Notes: generated from the letters alone by a model not told the origin. Positions 17,129-25,532 are shown, counted from the stretch's first letter. The stretch is 60,234 nucleotides of DNA from Actinospica acidithermotolerans (GCF_018139625.1 NZ_JAGSOH010000033.1:1-60234), one strand, 5' to 3'. Numbers and translations: made by a program.

Positions 17129-17363
17129 GTGGGGCCGTTCCTCGGTGCAGGCGGGCTCCGGCGGCAGCAGCCGTCATCCCGGCGGGGCTCAGATTAAGGG
17201 CGGCTTCAGCTTAATGAGCACTTCAACGACCTCTGTGCCTGCGTACACAGTCGGGGACAACATGTGACCGACCTGTGACGGGCGCACCCCTGGAAGACCG
17301 GGCGGGCGCCGGTCGCGCGTCAGGCGGACCGGCACCCGCTCGGGTGATGCGGCTTCGGGCGTG

Positions 17364-19472
17364 TCAGCAGACCGGCGGGAACTGGGTCAGCGCGACGACG
17401 TCGTAGATCGCGCCGGGGTTCTGCGCACCCCACGCCTCGAGCTTCTGCGCCAGCTGCTGCGTCGCGACGACCACGCGGACCGGCTCGCCGACGGCCTTGA
17501 GGCCGGCCTCGAACTCGGCCAGGTTCTTGAGATCCTGCGCGCTCCACGCGGCGCCGTTCTGCCCGGCGCACACGAGGTGGTCGCTGGAGTTGAGACCCCG
17601 GTAGGTGTCGGTCGAGGACCCGTAGATTATCGAGCTCATCGTGCCGGCGCGCTGGTTGAGCACCGCGAGCTGCAGCGTCATGTTCACATTGCTCAGCGCG
17701 TCGGTGTATATCACCGTCACGGTCGGCACCTCGCTGATCAGCAGGTGGTCGTGCTGCAAACCGCCGAGTACTGCGATGTTGTCCGGCGCGATCCGGTCGG
17801 CCATCCACGTCGACGCCCAGGTGGCGCCGGTTCCCGGCTGCCACTGCGTCGCCGAGTTCGCGGCGTTCGCGGGCGCGGCGACCTTGTTGAGCACCGTGGA
17901 CCACCAGAAGCTGCGGGTGACCCCGATCGCCAGCAGGAAGGCGCACACGCCGATGCCGAAGCCCTTCCAGCCGGACACCGCGAGCCGCGGACGCCGAAGC
18001 AGGTGGCCGAAGGAGCCGGCGCCCACCATCAGGATCACGGCCCAGGCCTCGACGACCTTCCAGTAGTAGTAGCTGACGGCGCCGATGGTGTCGAACATGT
18101 AGGCCATCATCGCGAGCACGGCCAGCGTGCTCAGCACGCCCGCGATCAGGCCGACCACGGCAGACGGGCGGCGGCGCGCCGAACGGGTCGCGAAGCCGAG
18201 CAGGCCGAACGCGGCGAGCATCGTCATCACGAGCCAGCTGATCGGGATCGTGAAGCCGGTCGCCTGCACCGCGGAGGAGGCGTTCAGGCCGGCGTGCTTG
18301 GCCGCGATGTACTCGCTGGCCGCGGCCGGGATCGCCACGACCGTGACGGCGAGCAGCGCCTTCCAGTGCGGCAGCAGCCGCTTGCGGTGGTAGACGAGCG
18401 AGACGGCGATCAGTATGGCCGCGAACGGCGCGTACAGCTCGTAGGTCAGGCAGACGGCGACGAACAGCAGGGCCATCAGCGCGGCGTGCAGCCGCCAGCC
18501 GGGCGGCGGCCGGAAGCAGATCGCGGCGAGGATCGCGATCTGGGCCATCGAGACCACCTGCGGGTCCCAGGTGGACCAGACGGCCTCGGTGAACGCGCCG
18601 GCGAACAGGTAGGCGGCGATCGCCGTCGTCAGGAAGACGCGGCGCCAGCCCTTGAGCATCGGCCCGGCGACCCAGCGCGCGGCCCAGGCGACCGAGGCGA
18701 TCATGAAGCCGTAGCCGATGCTGACCCAGATGTTGTAGCGGACCATCTCGGACGCCGCGTTACCCGGGTCGACCCTCGAGCGCAGGAAGATGTCGGCGAG
18801 CGCGTAAAGGTAGTGCTGGCCTGGCGGGTAGACGGCGAGCACGCCCGGATCGACGACGTTCTTCACCTTGCCCTGCATCAGGAAGGTGTAGCCGCCGTAC
18901 CGGTGGATCGCGTCGAAGAGGCTGAAGTGGCGCAGCCGGTCGCCGGTCATGCCGGCGTAGCCGAGCTTGCTGCCGGCCACGGTGCTCCAGCTCGGCCAGT
19001 ACGCGACCAGGAAGCCGGCGATCCCGCCGAGCAGCAGGACGGCGTCGCTGCCGAGCATCCGGCGCGGCCAGCCGTGCCAGGGCGGCGGGGCGCCGAGCCA
19101 GAGGTAGGCGGCGACCAGCAGCGTGAGCGCGACCCCGCCGAGCGCGATGGGCGCCAGCCCGAACGGCCAGAGCGAGAACAGCAGGCCGCCGACGATCGCG
19201 AGGCCGATCAGCAGCCCGACCGTGATGAACAGGCGGTCCACGATCGTGGACCCGGCGCGCACCAGGCCGCCGGTGCCGAACACGACGAGCAGCACCAGCA
19301 GCGGGTCGGTCCGGCTCAGCTGGGTGAGCACCGGCACGACCCAGGCTCCGGCGAACAGGGCGGCCATGATCCACGGACGCGGGCGCACCGGACCGCGCCC
19401 CGTGCGCCGGGGTGCGGTCGACTTGATGGAGTCCGCCGCCTCTGCGGGCGACCCCAACGCCTGCGAACCCAT
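17364..19472 (-). CDS. Large polytopic membrane protein, GT-C glycosyltransferase-like
   Basis: A 702-residue protein with roughly fourteen hydrophobic segments and a soluble C-terminal part (about residues 555-702). The loop GDRLRHFSLFDAIHRYGGY followed by VYPPGQHYLYALADIFL resembles the extracytoplasmic active-site loop of GT-C enzymes. ATG 19472 is chosen because GAGGAG lies 7 nt before it; upstream in-frame ATGs lack this. I cannot assign a sugar. The neighbourhood argues for a transferase using a polyprenyl-phosphate sugar, perhaps made by the divergent DPM1-like gene at 19724. Confidence 0.7.
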   Translation of the reverse strand: MGSQALGSPAEAADSIKSTAPRRTGRGPVRPRPWIMAALFAGAWVVPVLTQLSRTDPLLVLLVVFGTGGLVRAGSTIVDRLFITVGLLIGLAIVGGLLFSLWPFGLAPIALGGVALTLLVAAYLWLGAPPPWHGWPRRMLGSDAVLLLGGIAGFLVAYWPSWSTVAGSKLGYAGMTGDRLRHFSLFDAIHRYGGYTFLMQGKVKNVVDPGVLAVYPPGQHYLYALADIFLRSRVDPGNAASEMVRYNIWVSIGYGFMIASVAWAARWVAGPMLKGWRRVFLTTAIAAYLFAGAFTEAVWSTWDPQVVSMAQIAILAAICFRPPPGWRLHAALMALLFVAVCLTYELYAPFAAILIAVSLVYHRKRLLPHWKALLAVTVVAIPAAASEYIAAKHAGLNASSAVQATGFTIPISWLVMTMLAAFGLLGFATRSARRRPSAVVGLIAGVLSTLAVLAMMAYMFDTIGAVSYYYWKVVEAWAVILMVGAGSFGHLLRRPRLAVSGWKGFGIGVCAFLLAIGVTRSFWWSTVLNKVAAPANAANSATQWQPGTGATWASTWMADRIAPDNIAVLGGLQHDHLLISEVPTVTVIYTDALSNVNMTLQLAVLNQRAGTMSSIIYGSSTDTYRGLNSSDHLVCAGQNGAAWSAQDLKNLAEFEAGLKAVGEPVRVVVATQQLAQKLEAWGAQNPGAIYDVVALTQFPPVC

Positions 19473-19652
19473 TACGTGACTCCTCAGCGAACCCGGATCG
19501 AACATGGCCGACGCCCTTGTCGGCGCGGGCCAGTCTAGGGCGCCTGGTTGAACCATGGGTAAGAACGGCCGACTGTACCATCGGGCCCCGCGCTCGCTCC
19601 AGGCCTGGCCGGGCCCTCTTCGAGACTTTGGCCGGGCATCAGGTTCCCCTGT

Positions 19653-19658
19653 TAGGAT
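19653..19658 (+). promoter_or_regulatory. Possible -10 (TAGGAT) for the DPM1-like gene
   Basis: TAGGAT about 65 nt upstream of GTG 19724, with TTGGCC 19 nt further upstream as a poor -35. The 251-bp region 19473-19723 between the two divergent genes shows nothing else I can support. Confidence 0.3.
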
Positions 19659-19723
19659 CGGCGCAATCGTGTTCCGCGCCTCCTTCCGGGCGGCGCGCAC
19701 CTCTCCGATCGCAGGGTTGACGG

Positions 19724-20407
19724 GTGCAGGACTTTCAGGACGTATGGTTGGTGATTCCCGTCTTCAACGAGGAGACGGTGATCGCGGACGTGCTCGCCCA
19801 CGTGCTGCGGACATTCCCGAACGTGGTCTGCGTCGACGACGGCAGCAGGGACGGCTCGGCCGTGCGCATCCTCGGCAGCGGCGCGCATCTGCTGCGCCAT
19901 CCGATCAACCTCGGCCAGGGCGCGGCGCTGCAGACCGGCCTGAGCTACGCGCTCGCGCAGCCGCGCGCCGAGTACTTCGTCACCTTCGACGCCGACGGCC
20001 AGCACCAGGTCGAGGACGTCGAGGCGATGATCGGGGTGCTGCGCACCAAGGAGGCCGACGTCGTGCTCGGCTCGCGCTTCCTCGAGTCGACGCACGAGGT
20101 GCCGCCGCTGAAGAAGCTCGTGCTGCGGACCATCGCCGCGCTCAGCGGCTCCTCGCGCCGGCTCGGCCTGACGGACACGCACAACGGCCTGCGCGCGTTC
20201 AACCGCGCGGTGGCGGAGAAGGTGGACATCACCCAGGCGGGCATGGCGCACGCCTCGGAGCTGGTGGATTTCCTGTCCCGCTCGAGCTTCCGGGTGCGCG
20301 AGGTGCCGGTCACCATCAAGTACACCGAGTACTCGATGTCCAAGGGGCAGTCCCTGCTGAACGGGGTGAACATCATGTTCGACCTCGCCCTACGCCGGAG
20401 AGGCTGA
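19724..20407 (+). CDS. Polyprenyl-phosphate glycosyltransferase-like GT2 (DPM1-like)
   Basis: A 227-residue GT-A enzyme of the dolichyl-phosphate mannosyltransferase type: VIPVFNEETVIADVL, VVCVDDGSRDGS, HPINLGQGAALQTGLSYA and the metal site DADGQH at residues 89-94. It lacks membrane spans; the DUF2304 protein encoded 5 bp downstream probably supplies them. Such pairs make polyprenyl-phosphate sugars on the inner membrane face for GT-C or DUF2079-type enzymes, which this locus has. The start is GTG 19724. Confidence 0.9.
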   Translation: MQDFQDVWLVIPVFNEETVIADVLAHVLRTFPNVVCVDDGSRDGSAVRILGSGAHLLRHPINLGQGAALQTGLSYALAQPRAEYFVTFDADGQHQVEDVEAMIGVLRTKEADVVLGSRFLESTHEVPPLKKLVLRTIAALSGSSRRLGLTDTHNGLRAFNRAVAEKVDITQAGMAHASELVDFLSRSSFRVREVPVTIKYTEYSMSKGQSLLNGVNIMFDLALRRRG

Positions 20408-20412
20408 TCGCC

Positions 20413-20898
20413 GTGTTGATCCAGGCCCTGCTGATCCTGGCCGCGGTGCTGCTGTTCGTCCTGTTCCTGCGGCGGTCGCAGACCGCGCGGCTGCAGGCGT
20501 TCAAGCGCATAGGCTTCCTGCTGTTCTGCGCCTTCGGCGTGCTCGCGGTGCTCAAGCCGGACGTGATGACCTGGCTGGCCAACCGCGTCGGCGTCGGCCG
20601 CGGCACCGACCTGCTGCTCTACATGCTGACCGTCATCTTCGGCTTCTTCGCGCTGAACACCTACCTGCGCTTCAAGGACACCGAGAAGCGGCTGACCCGG
20701 CTGGCCCGGGCGATGGCGATCCGGGACGCGATCCCGCCGGACGCCGACGCCGCCCGGCGGCTGGCCGCCCTCACCGCGGAGGACGGATCCGCCGCGGACG
20801 AGGGCTCACTTGGTGGAGGCGGCGTAGCGGACGAGCCGGCGGAAGGCCGCGGCGTCGCGCTGACGCAGGGCGGTCGGGGCGAGGGTCAGGGCGTGTAG
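20413..20898 (+). CDS. DUF2304 membrane protein
   Basis: A 161-residue protein with three hydrophobic segments (ALLILAAVLLFVLFL; GFLLFCAFGVLAVL; LLLYMLTVIFGFFALNTYLRFK) and the KRLTRLARAMAIRDA helix typical of DUF2304. The start is GTG 20413, 5 nt after the stop of the glycosyltransferase, so it probably anchors that enzyme. The final 30 residues are Gly/Glu-rich and are encoded inside the 3' end of the opposite-strand glycosyltransferase gene: a 93-bp tail-to-tail overlap. An ancestral stop near 20800 was probably lost. Confidence 0.82.
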   Translation: MLIQALLILAAVLLFVLFLRRSQTARLQAFKRIGFLLFCAFGVLAVLKPDVMTWLANRVGVGRGTDLLLYMLTVIFGFFALNTYLRFKDTEKRLTRLARAMAIRDAIPPDADAARRLAALTAEDGSAADEGSLGGGGVADEPAEGRGVALTQGGRGEGQGV

Positions 20899-21744
20899 CC
20901 GGGTGGAGCGGTGCCGCCGGGAGACCAGCGCGGCCCGATGCCAGCCGATCTCGTCCATCCGGCGCGCCGTCTCGGTGAAGAAGCGGCGCGACTCGTCGAA
21001 GCGCGAGCCGTCCACCGCGGCGCGCGAGGACTCGCTCTGCGCGTGCCTGCGGTATTCGAAGGCTTCCGCGTGGTCCGCGACCAGCGACTCGCCGGCCGCC
21101 ACCAGTTGCAGGATCACGGCCAGGTCCTGGACCACGCGCAGATCCTCGCGGAAGCCGGTGGTGGCCTGGATCGCGTCGGTGCGCCAGCACAGCGACGGGA
21201 AGTAGAGCCAGTTGCCGCGCAGCAGGCTCAGTGCCAGCGCCTCGCCCTCGAGTACGACCGGTCCGCCGCCGTGCAGCAGCTCCTTCGGGGCGTAGCGCCG
21301 CCGCTTGATCGTGTCCACCAGGCTCGAGGTCGGCGCCCCGGTCTCGTCGATGACGCGCACGCCCGGCTGCACCAGGCCGATCTTCGGATGCGCCGTCGCC
21401 AGCGCGCGCACGGCGGCGATGTAGTTCGGCAGCAGCAGGTCGTCGCAGCCCATGATGACCAGGCGGTCGCGGGTGGCCAGCTCCAGGCACTTCTGGAAGT
21501 TGGCTGAGATCCCGAGGTTCACCTCGTTGCGCAGGTAGGTCACCCGCGGGTCGCCGAGCTGCGCGAACCACTCCGGCACGCCGGCCGCGGCGCCGTCGTC
21601 GACGACGGTGAGGTGCCAGTCCGGATCGGTCTGCGCGAGCACGCTGCGCACGGCGGCCTGCATCAGCGCGACGTCGCCGTAGTACGGCATCATCACGTCG
21701 ATGCTCGGCGTCCCCTCGGCCGGGCCGGGGGTGGATTCGGCCAT
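20806..21744 (-). CDS. Family 2 glycosyltransferase
   Basis: A 312-residue GT2. SIDVMMPYYGDVALMQAAVRSV at the N-terminus, TVVDDGAAAGVPEW for nucleotide binding, EVNLGISANFQKCLELA and GCDDLL (metal-binding DD in the DXD position), then a C-terminal acceptor domain. It follows rmlD by 15 bp and is the last gene of the rmlB-rmlD-GT2 unit. GAAAGG before ATG 21744 is a weak ribosome site. The acceptor is unknown; use of dTDP-rhamnose is inferred from the operon. Confidence 0.88.
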   Translation of the reverse strand: MAESTPGPAEGTPSIDVMMPYYGDVALMQAAVRSVLAQTDPDWHLTVVDDGAAAGVPEWFAQLGDPRVTYLRNEVNLGISANFQKCLELATRDRLVIMGCDDLLLPNYIAAVRALATAHPKIGLVQPGVRVIDETGAPTSSLVDTIKRRRYAPKELLHGGGPVVLEGEALALSLLRGNWLYFPSLCWRTDAIQATTGFREDLRVVQDLAVILQLVAAGESLVADHAEAFEYRRHAQSESSRAAVDGSRFDESRRFFTETARRMDEIGWHRAALVSRRHRSTRLHALTLAPTALRQRDAAAFRRLVRYAASTK

Positions 21745-21759
21745 CGGTCCGCGCCTTTC

Positions 21760-22647
21760 TCAGGCCTCTGCCGCAGAAGTCAGGTACTCGCCGAGCGCCT
21801 CGCGCCAGTCCGGCATCGGCTCGAGCCCGGCGGCGGCCCAGCGATCGTGGCCCAGCACGCTGAACGCCGGGCGGGGTGCGGGCCGGACGAACTTGTCGCT
21901 GGTGGTCGGCCGCACCCGCTCCGGGTCCAGCCCGGTCAGCTCGAAGGCGGCGCGGGCCAGGCCGAACCAGGTGGTCCGCCCCGAGCAGGTGCCGTGGTAG
22001 ATCCCGGCCGGGGCCCGGCCGGCGTGCGCGGCGCTCCCGAGGGCGAGCAGCTGCCGGGCGAGCGCCCGGGTCGAGGTCGGCTGGCCCTGCTGGTCGTCCA
22101 CCACGTCGAGGAACTCGCGCTGGCCGGCCGCGTTCAGGATCGTGGCCACGAAGTTCTTGCCGTGCTTGCCGTACAGCCACGCGGTCCGCACCACGTACCC
22201 GCGCTCCGGCAGCAGCTCCAGCACCGCCTGCTCGCCGATCAGCTTGCTGCGGCCGTAGGCGTTGATCGGGGCGGTCGGCGCGTCCTCGGCGATCGGCTCG
22301 GCGGCGTCGCCGGGGAAGACGTAGTCGGTGGAGACGTGCAGCAGCAGGGCGCCCGAGTCCGAGCACGCGGCGGCGAGGTTGCGCACCGCGGCGCCGTTGA
22401 TCGCGCTGGCCGCGGCCTCGTTCGTCTCGGCGCCGTCCACGTCCGTCCACGCGGCGGCGTTGGCCACCACGTCGTACCCGGACACCGCGGCCTTGACCGC
22501 CTCGGGGTCCGTCAGGTCCAGCTCGGCGCGGCTCAGCGCGGTGTGCTCGACGCCCTCGGCAGCGAGCAGCGCGCCGAGGTCCTGTCCGAGCATGCCCCGC
22601 GCGCCGACGACCAGCCAGCGTGCGTCGTTGTGCGCGGAGGAGCTCAC
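21760..22647 (-). CDS. rmlD: dTDP-4-dehydrorhamnose reductase
   Basis: A 295-residue short-chain dehydrogenase-type reductase performing the last step of dTDP-L-rhamnose synthesis. Visible are the nucleotide-binding VVGARGMLGQDL, NAAAWTDVDGAE, HVSTDYVFPGD and the catalytic YGRSK. GTG 22647 overlaps the rmlB stop by 4 nt (GTGA), a coupled start. The order rmlB-rmlD-GT2 is one operon. Confidence 0.95.
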   Translation of the reverse strand: MSSSAHNDARWLVVGARGMLGQDLGALLAAEGVEHTALSRAELDLTDPEAVKAAVSGYDVVANAAAWTDVDGAETNEAAASAINGAAVRNLAAACSDSGALLLHVSTDYVFPGDAAEPIAEDAPTAPINAYGRSKLIGEQAVLELLPERGYVVRTAWLYGKHGKNFVATILNAAGQREFLDVVDDQQGQPTSTRALARQLLALGSAAHAGRAPAGIYHGTCSGRTTWFGLARAAFELTGLDPERVRPTTSDKFVRPAPRPAFSVLGHDRWAAAGLEPMPDWREALGEYLTSAAEA

Positions 22648-23633
22648 AGCGCGGCCTTCTCCTTGAGCGGCTCCCACCAGGTGCGGTTCTCCTGGTACCA
22701 CTGCACGGTCGCCGCGAGTCCGTCCTCGAAGCGAACCTGCGGCGTGTAGCCGAGCTCGTCCGAGATCTTGCCGATGTCCAGCGAGTAGCGGCGGTCGTGG
22801 CCCTTGCGGTCCTCGACGTAGTCCACGTAGGACCAGTCCCGGCCGGTCGCGCTGAGCAGCATCTCGGTCAGCTCCTTGTTGGTGACCTCGGTGCCGCCGC
22901 CGATGTTGTAGACCTCGCCGGCCCGGCCCTTGGTCAGCGCCAGGTGGATGCCGCGCACGTGGTCCGAGACGTGCAGCCAGTCGCGCACGTTGCCGCCGTC
23001 GCCGTAGAGCGGGACGTGCTTGCCGTCCATCAGGTTCGTGATGAACAGCGGGATCATCTTCTCGGGGAAGTGGTAGTGCCCGTAGTTGTTCGAGCAGCGC
23101 GTCACCACGGCGTCGAAGTGGTGCGTCCGGTGCGCGGCCAGCACGAGCAGGTCCGAGCCGGCCTTCGCCGCCGAATACGGCGAGTTCGGCTGCAGCGGCC
23201 ACGTCTCGGTCCACGAGCCCTCGTCGATCGAGCCGTAGACCTCGTCGGTGGACACGTGCAGGAAGCGGCCGATCCGGTGGCGGCGCGCGGCGTCCAGCAG
23301 CGTCTGCGTGCCGAGCACGTTGGTGGTCACGAAGTCCGCGGCGCCGGTGATCGAGCGGTCCACATGCGACTCGGCGGCGAAGTGCACGATCGCGTCGTGG
23401 CCGGGCAGCACCTCGTCGAGCAGCGCCGCGTCGAGGATGTCGCCCTGCACGAAGGAGAATCCCGGGTGCGAGCGGACCGGGTCCAGGTTGGCCGGGTTGC
23501 CCGAGTACGTCAGCTTGTCATACACCGTCACGGTGTCGCCCGCGCCGGCCGAGCCGGGCAGACGTTCGGTCAGAAGCGCGCGGACGTACTCGGAACCGAT
23601 GAATCCGGCTCCGCCGGTGACCAGGATCTTCAT
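22644..23633 (-). CDS. rmlB: dTDP-glucose 4,6-dehydratase
   Basis: A 329-residue NAD-dependent dehydratase making dTDP-4-keto-6-deoxyglucose. TGGAGFIGSEYVRALL (NAD loop), YDKLTYSGNPANL, VHFAAESHVDRSI, HVSTDEVYGSID and SPYSAAKAGSD (Tyr-x-x-x-Lys) are all present. ATG 23633 is chosen; TACGAT lies 7 nt upstream, suggesting a leaderless transcript, and no ribosome site is visible. An in-frame ATG at 23642 would overlap that -10. It is first gene of the rmlB-rmlD-GT2 operon. Confidence 0.95.
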   Translation of the reverse strand: MKILVTGGAGFIGSEYVRALLTERLPGSAGAGDTVTVYDKLTYSGNPANLDPVRSHPGFSFVQGDILDAALLDEVLPGHDAIVHFAAESHVDRSITGAADFVTTNVLGTQTLLDAARRHRIGRFLHVSTDEVYGSIDEGSWTETWPLQPNSPYSAAKAGSDLLVLAAHRTHHFDAVVTRCSNNYGHYHFPEKMIPLFITNLMDGKHVPLYGDGGNVRDWLHVSDHVRGIHLALTKGRAGEVYNIGGGTEVTNKELTEMLLSATGRDWSYVDYVEDRKGHDRRYSLDIGKISDELGYTPQVRFEDGLAATVQWYQENRTWWEPLKEKAAL

Positions 23634-23640
23634 GCGGGAC

Positions 23641-23646
23641 ATCGTA
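23641..23646 (-). promoter_or_regulatory. Predicted -10 (TACGAT) of leaderless rmlB promoter
   Basis: TACGAT, a strong actinobacterial -10, sits exactly 7 nt before the rmlB ATG. The -35 region is not convincing. Confidence 0.5.
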
Positions 23647-23738
23647 GCCGCTCGGGCTGACCGAAACGCCACCGCCGGTTTCAGCTCGGCAACAGCTCGG
23701 GGACCGGCCGCGGCCGGCCCGGAGCCCGCCGCGGCCCC

Positions 23739-23940
23739 CGATCAGCGCGCTGCCCCGCTGAGCGGACACCCCGGCTCGGCGGGCCGGCTGCTCGGCGATC
23801 AGCGCCCTACCCTGCTCAGCGGACGCCCCGGCTCGGCGGGCCGGTTCTTCGGCGCAGCGCGCTCCGCCGCCCACCGGACGCCCCGGCTCGGCGGGCCCAC
23901 ACCTCAGCGGTCAGCGCCCTCCGCCGCTCAGCGGACGCCG
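23739..23940. repeat. 57-bp tandem repeat between mca and rmlB
   Basis: Three units begin at 23761, 23818 and 23873 (spacing 57 and 55), a fourth partial unit begins at 23930 and a half unit precedes the first (from about 23739). The invariant core is CCCCGGCTCGGCGGGCC. Between cores the units vary around GATCAGCGCCCT. The last unit runs through the mca stop codon (23928-23930) into its final codons. Apart from this array the 294-bp gap between rmlB and mca holds only the rmlB promoter and GC-rich palindromic sequence near 23707. Confidence 0.75.
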
Positions 23941-24803
23941 GCGAACAGGTCGTCCTCCGGGATCGTCGTGTCCACCAGGCTGCGGGCGAGCTCGAAGTCC
24001 TCGGTCGGCCACACCTCGCGCTGGATCTCCATCGGCACCGAGAACCACGGGCCGTCCGGGTCCACCTGCGTGGCGTGCGCCAGCAGGGCCTGGTCGCGCA
24101 GTTCGAAGTACTCGCCGCAGGGCACGCGGGTGGTGATCTCGCGCTCCGGGCGCTGCTGGCCGTCCTCGCTGTTGAAGCGCTGGATCCAGCCCTCGTACGG
24201 GGAGCTGCCGGTGCGCTCCAGCATCGCGGCGTGCAGCGCGAGGATGCGCGCCTTGGTAAAAGTCTGGTTGTAATACAGCTTCAGCGGCTGCCACGGCGCG
24301 CCCGCCTCCGGGTAGCGGTCCGGATCGCCGGCCGCGTCGAAGGCCTCCACGCTGATCCGGTGGCACTGGATGTGGTCCGGATGGGGGTAGCCGCCGTTCT
24401 CGTCGTACGTGGTGACCACGTGCGGCCGGAACTCGCGCATCAGCTTGACCAGCGGCTCGGCCGCGGTCTCGACCTTCTCCAGGGCGAAGCAGCCCTCCGG
24501 CAGCGGCGGCAGCGGGTCGCCCTCCGGGAGCCCGGAGTCGACGAATCCCAGCCACGCCTGCGTAACGCCCAGGATCTCCCGGGCCCGGTCCATCTCCGCC
24601 TTGCGCACCTCGTGGATGTTGCGCTCGATCTCCGCGTCGCCCTTCAGCCGCGGGTTGAGCACGTCCCCCCGCTCGCCGCCGGTGCAGGTGACCACCAGCA
24701 CCTCGGCGCCCTCGGCGACATATCTGGCCATGGTCGCGGCGCCCTTGGACGACTCGTCGTCCGGGTGGGCGTGCACCGCCATCAGCCGCAGCTTGTCCTC
24801 CAC
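23928..24803 (-). CDS. mca: Mycothiol S-conjugate amidase
   Basis: A 291-residue LmbE-family zinc amidase that cleaves mycothiol adducts during detoxification. [20 protein letters not shown] carries the zinc ligands (His and second Asp of HPDDE), GGYPHPDHIQCH the third ligand, and VTCTGGERGDVLN is typical of Mca rather than MshB. GTG 24803 is chosen because GAGGGAG lies about 8 nt upstream and the length then matches known Mca (about 290). GTG 24830 would add nine residues. It is divergent from the DUF4307 gene, the usual actinobacterial arrangement. Confidence 0.92.
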   Translation of the reverse strand: MEDKLRLMAVHAHPDDESSKGAATMARYVAEGAEVLVVTCTGGERGDVLNPRLKGDAEIERNIHEVRKAEMDRAREILGVTQAWLGFVDSGLPEGDPLPPLPEGCFALEKVETAAEPLVKLMREFRPHVVTTYDENGGYPHPDHIQCHRISVEAFDAAGDPDRYPEAGAPWQPLKLYYNQTFTKARILALHAAMLERTGSSPYEGWIQRFNSEDGQQRPEREITTRVPCGEYFELRDQALLAHATQVDPDGPWFSVPMEIQREVWPTEDFELARSLVDTTIPEDDLFAGVR

Positions 24804-24830
24804 CGGTCCCTGCTCCCTCGCACCTGACAC

Positions 24831-24858
24831 TTAACTCCACTCGCGGAGTCTCTATAGT
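24831..24858 (+). promoter_or_regulatory. Predicted promoter of the DUF4307 gene (TTAACT-N16-TATAGT)
   Basis: TATAGT at 24853-24858 is a near-consensus -10, with TTAACT 16 nt upstream as a partial -35. Transcription would begin near 24866, leaving a leader of about 100 nt before ATG 24970, which has AAGGGGCGG as ribosome site. Confidence 0.5.
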
Positions 24859-24969
24859 GGCGGACGGCCGGGGATAACCGCGAAACAACAACGCGCCTTC
24901 CCCTCCGCTGCCCTTACCAAGAGCACGGGCCGGCCGCAGAAACTTCCCAGCACAGCCAAGGGGCGGTAA

Positions 24970-25422
24970 ATGTCCGACAACTCCATCCACGACCAGCCCG
25001 AATCCGCGCGCCCGACCGACGCGCCCGGGCTCAGTTACAGCGATCCGGCCTTCGCCGAGCGTTACGGCGTCAAGCGCGGCATGTCCCGCACACGCAAGAT
25101 CACCCTCGCACTGGTCGGCCTCGCGGTCCTGTGCGGCGTGGTCGGCTACATCGCCTGGAACGAGGCGAACCCGCAGATCCAGGCCGAGGTCATCTCGTAC
25201 AACGTCAACGGCACCTCGATCAACGTGACCTTCCAGGTCAACAAGTCCGCCGACCAGCGTGTCGAGTGCACGATCGAGGCCGAGGACGTCAAGGGCTCGG
25301 TCATCGGCTCGGCGAACGTCGTGGTGCCCAGCGGGCGCGCCCAGGAGGACATGGTGTACACGGTGAACACCACCGGAACGCCGAACACCGCCGTGGTGTC
25401 GAGCTGCACGGCCGTTTCCTGA
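24970..25422 (+). CDS. DUF4307 membrane-anchored protein
   Basis: A 150-residue protein with a hydrophilic N-terminus, one membrane span at about residues 44-63 and an extracytoplasmic beta-rich domain. The motif FAERYG upstream of the span and the C-terminal Cys pair (VECTIEAED, VVSSCTAVS) fit DUF4307. Function is unknown; the mca / DUF4307 / greA order is common in actinomycetes (recalled). Start ATG 24970 is supported by AAGGGGCGG. Confidence 0.87.
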   Translation: MSDNSIHDQPESARPTDAPGLSYSDPAFAERYGVKRGMSRTRKITLALVGLAVLCGVVGYIAWNEANPQIQAEVISYNVNGTSINVTFQVNKSADQRVECTIEAEDVKGSVIGSANVVVPSGRAQEDMVYTVNTTGTPNTAVVSSCTAVS

Positions 25423-25488
25423 AGCGTTCGGCCGCCGTGGCCCGCCCGTGCGGACCACCTCTTCTAGGAAAATGTCGGCGAAGCTTGC

Positions 25489-25494
25489 TAGCCT
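25489..25494 (+). promoter_or_regulatory. Possible -10 (TAGCCT) of greA
   Basis: TAGCCT would start transcription near 25501, just at the leader hairpin 25503-25532. The -35 is weak. Confidence 0.35.
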
Positions 25495-25502
25495 CGTAGT
25501 TT

Positions 25503-25532
25503 CGGCGGGTACCGGTGTGTACGGACCCGCCG
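25503..25532 (+). promoter_or_regulatory. Hairpin in the greA leader
   Basis: CGGCGGGT (25503-25510) pairs with ACCCGCCG (25525-25532); inside, CCG (25512-25514) pairs with CGG (25522-25524) around a GTGTGTA loop. It ends 24 nt before the GAGGAG ribosome site (25557-25562). It has no U-tract, so it may be an RNA stability or regulatory element. Confidence 0.5.

Noticed and set aside
23740-23940. CRISPR array
   Set aside because: The repeats are contiguous 55-57 bp units without unique spacers, and no cas gene is present.
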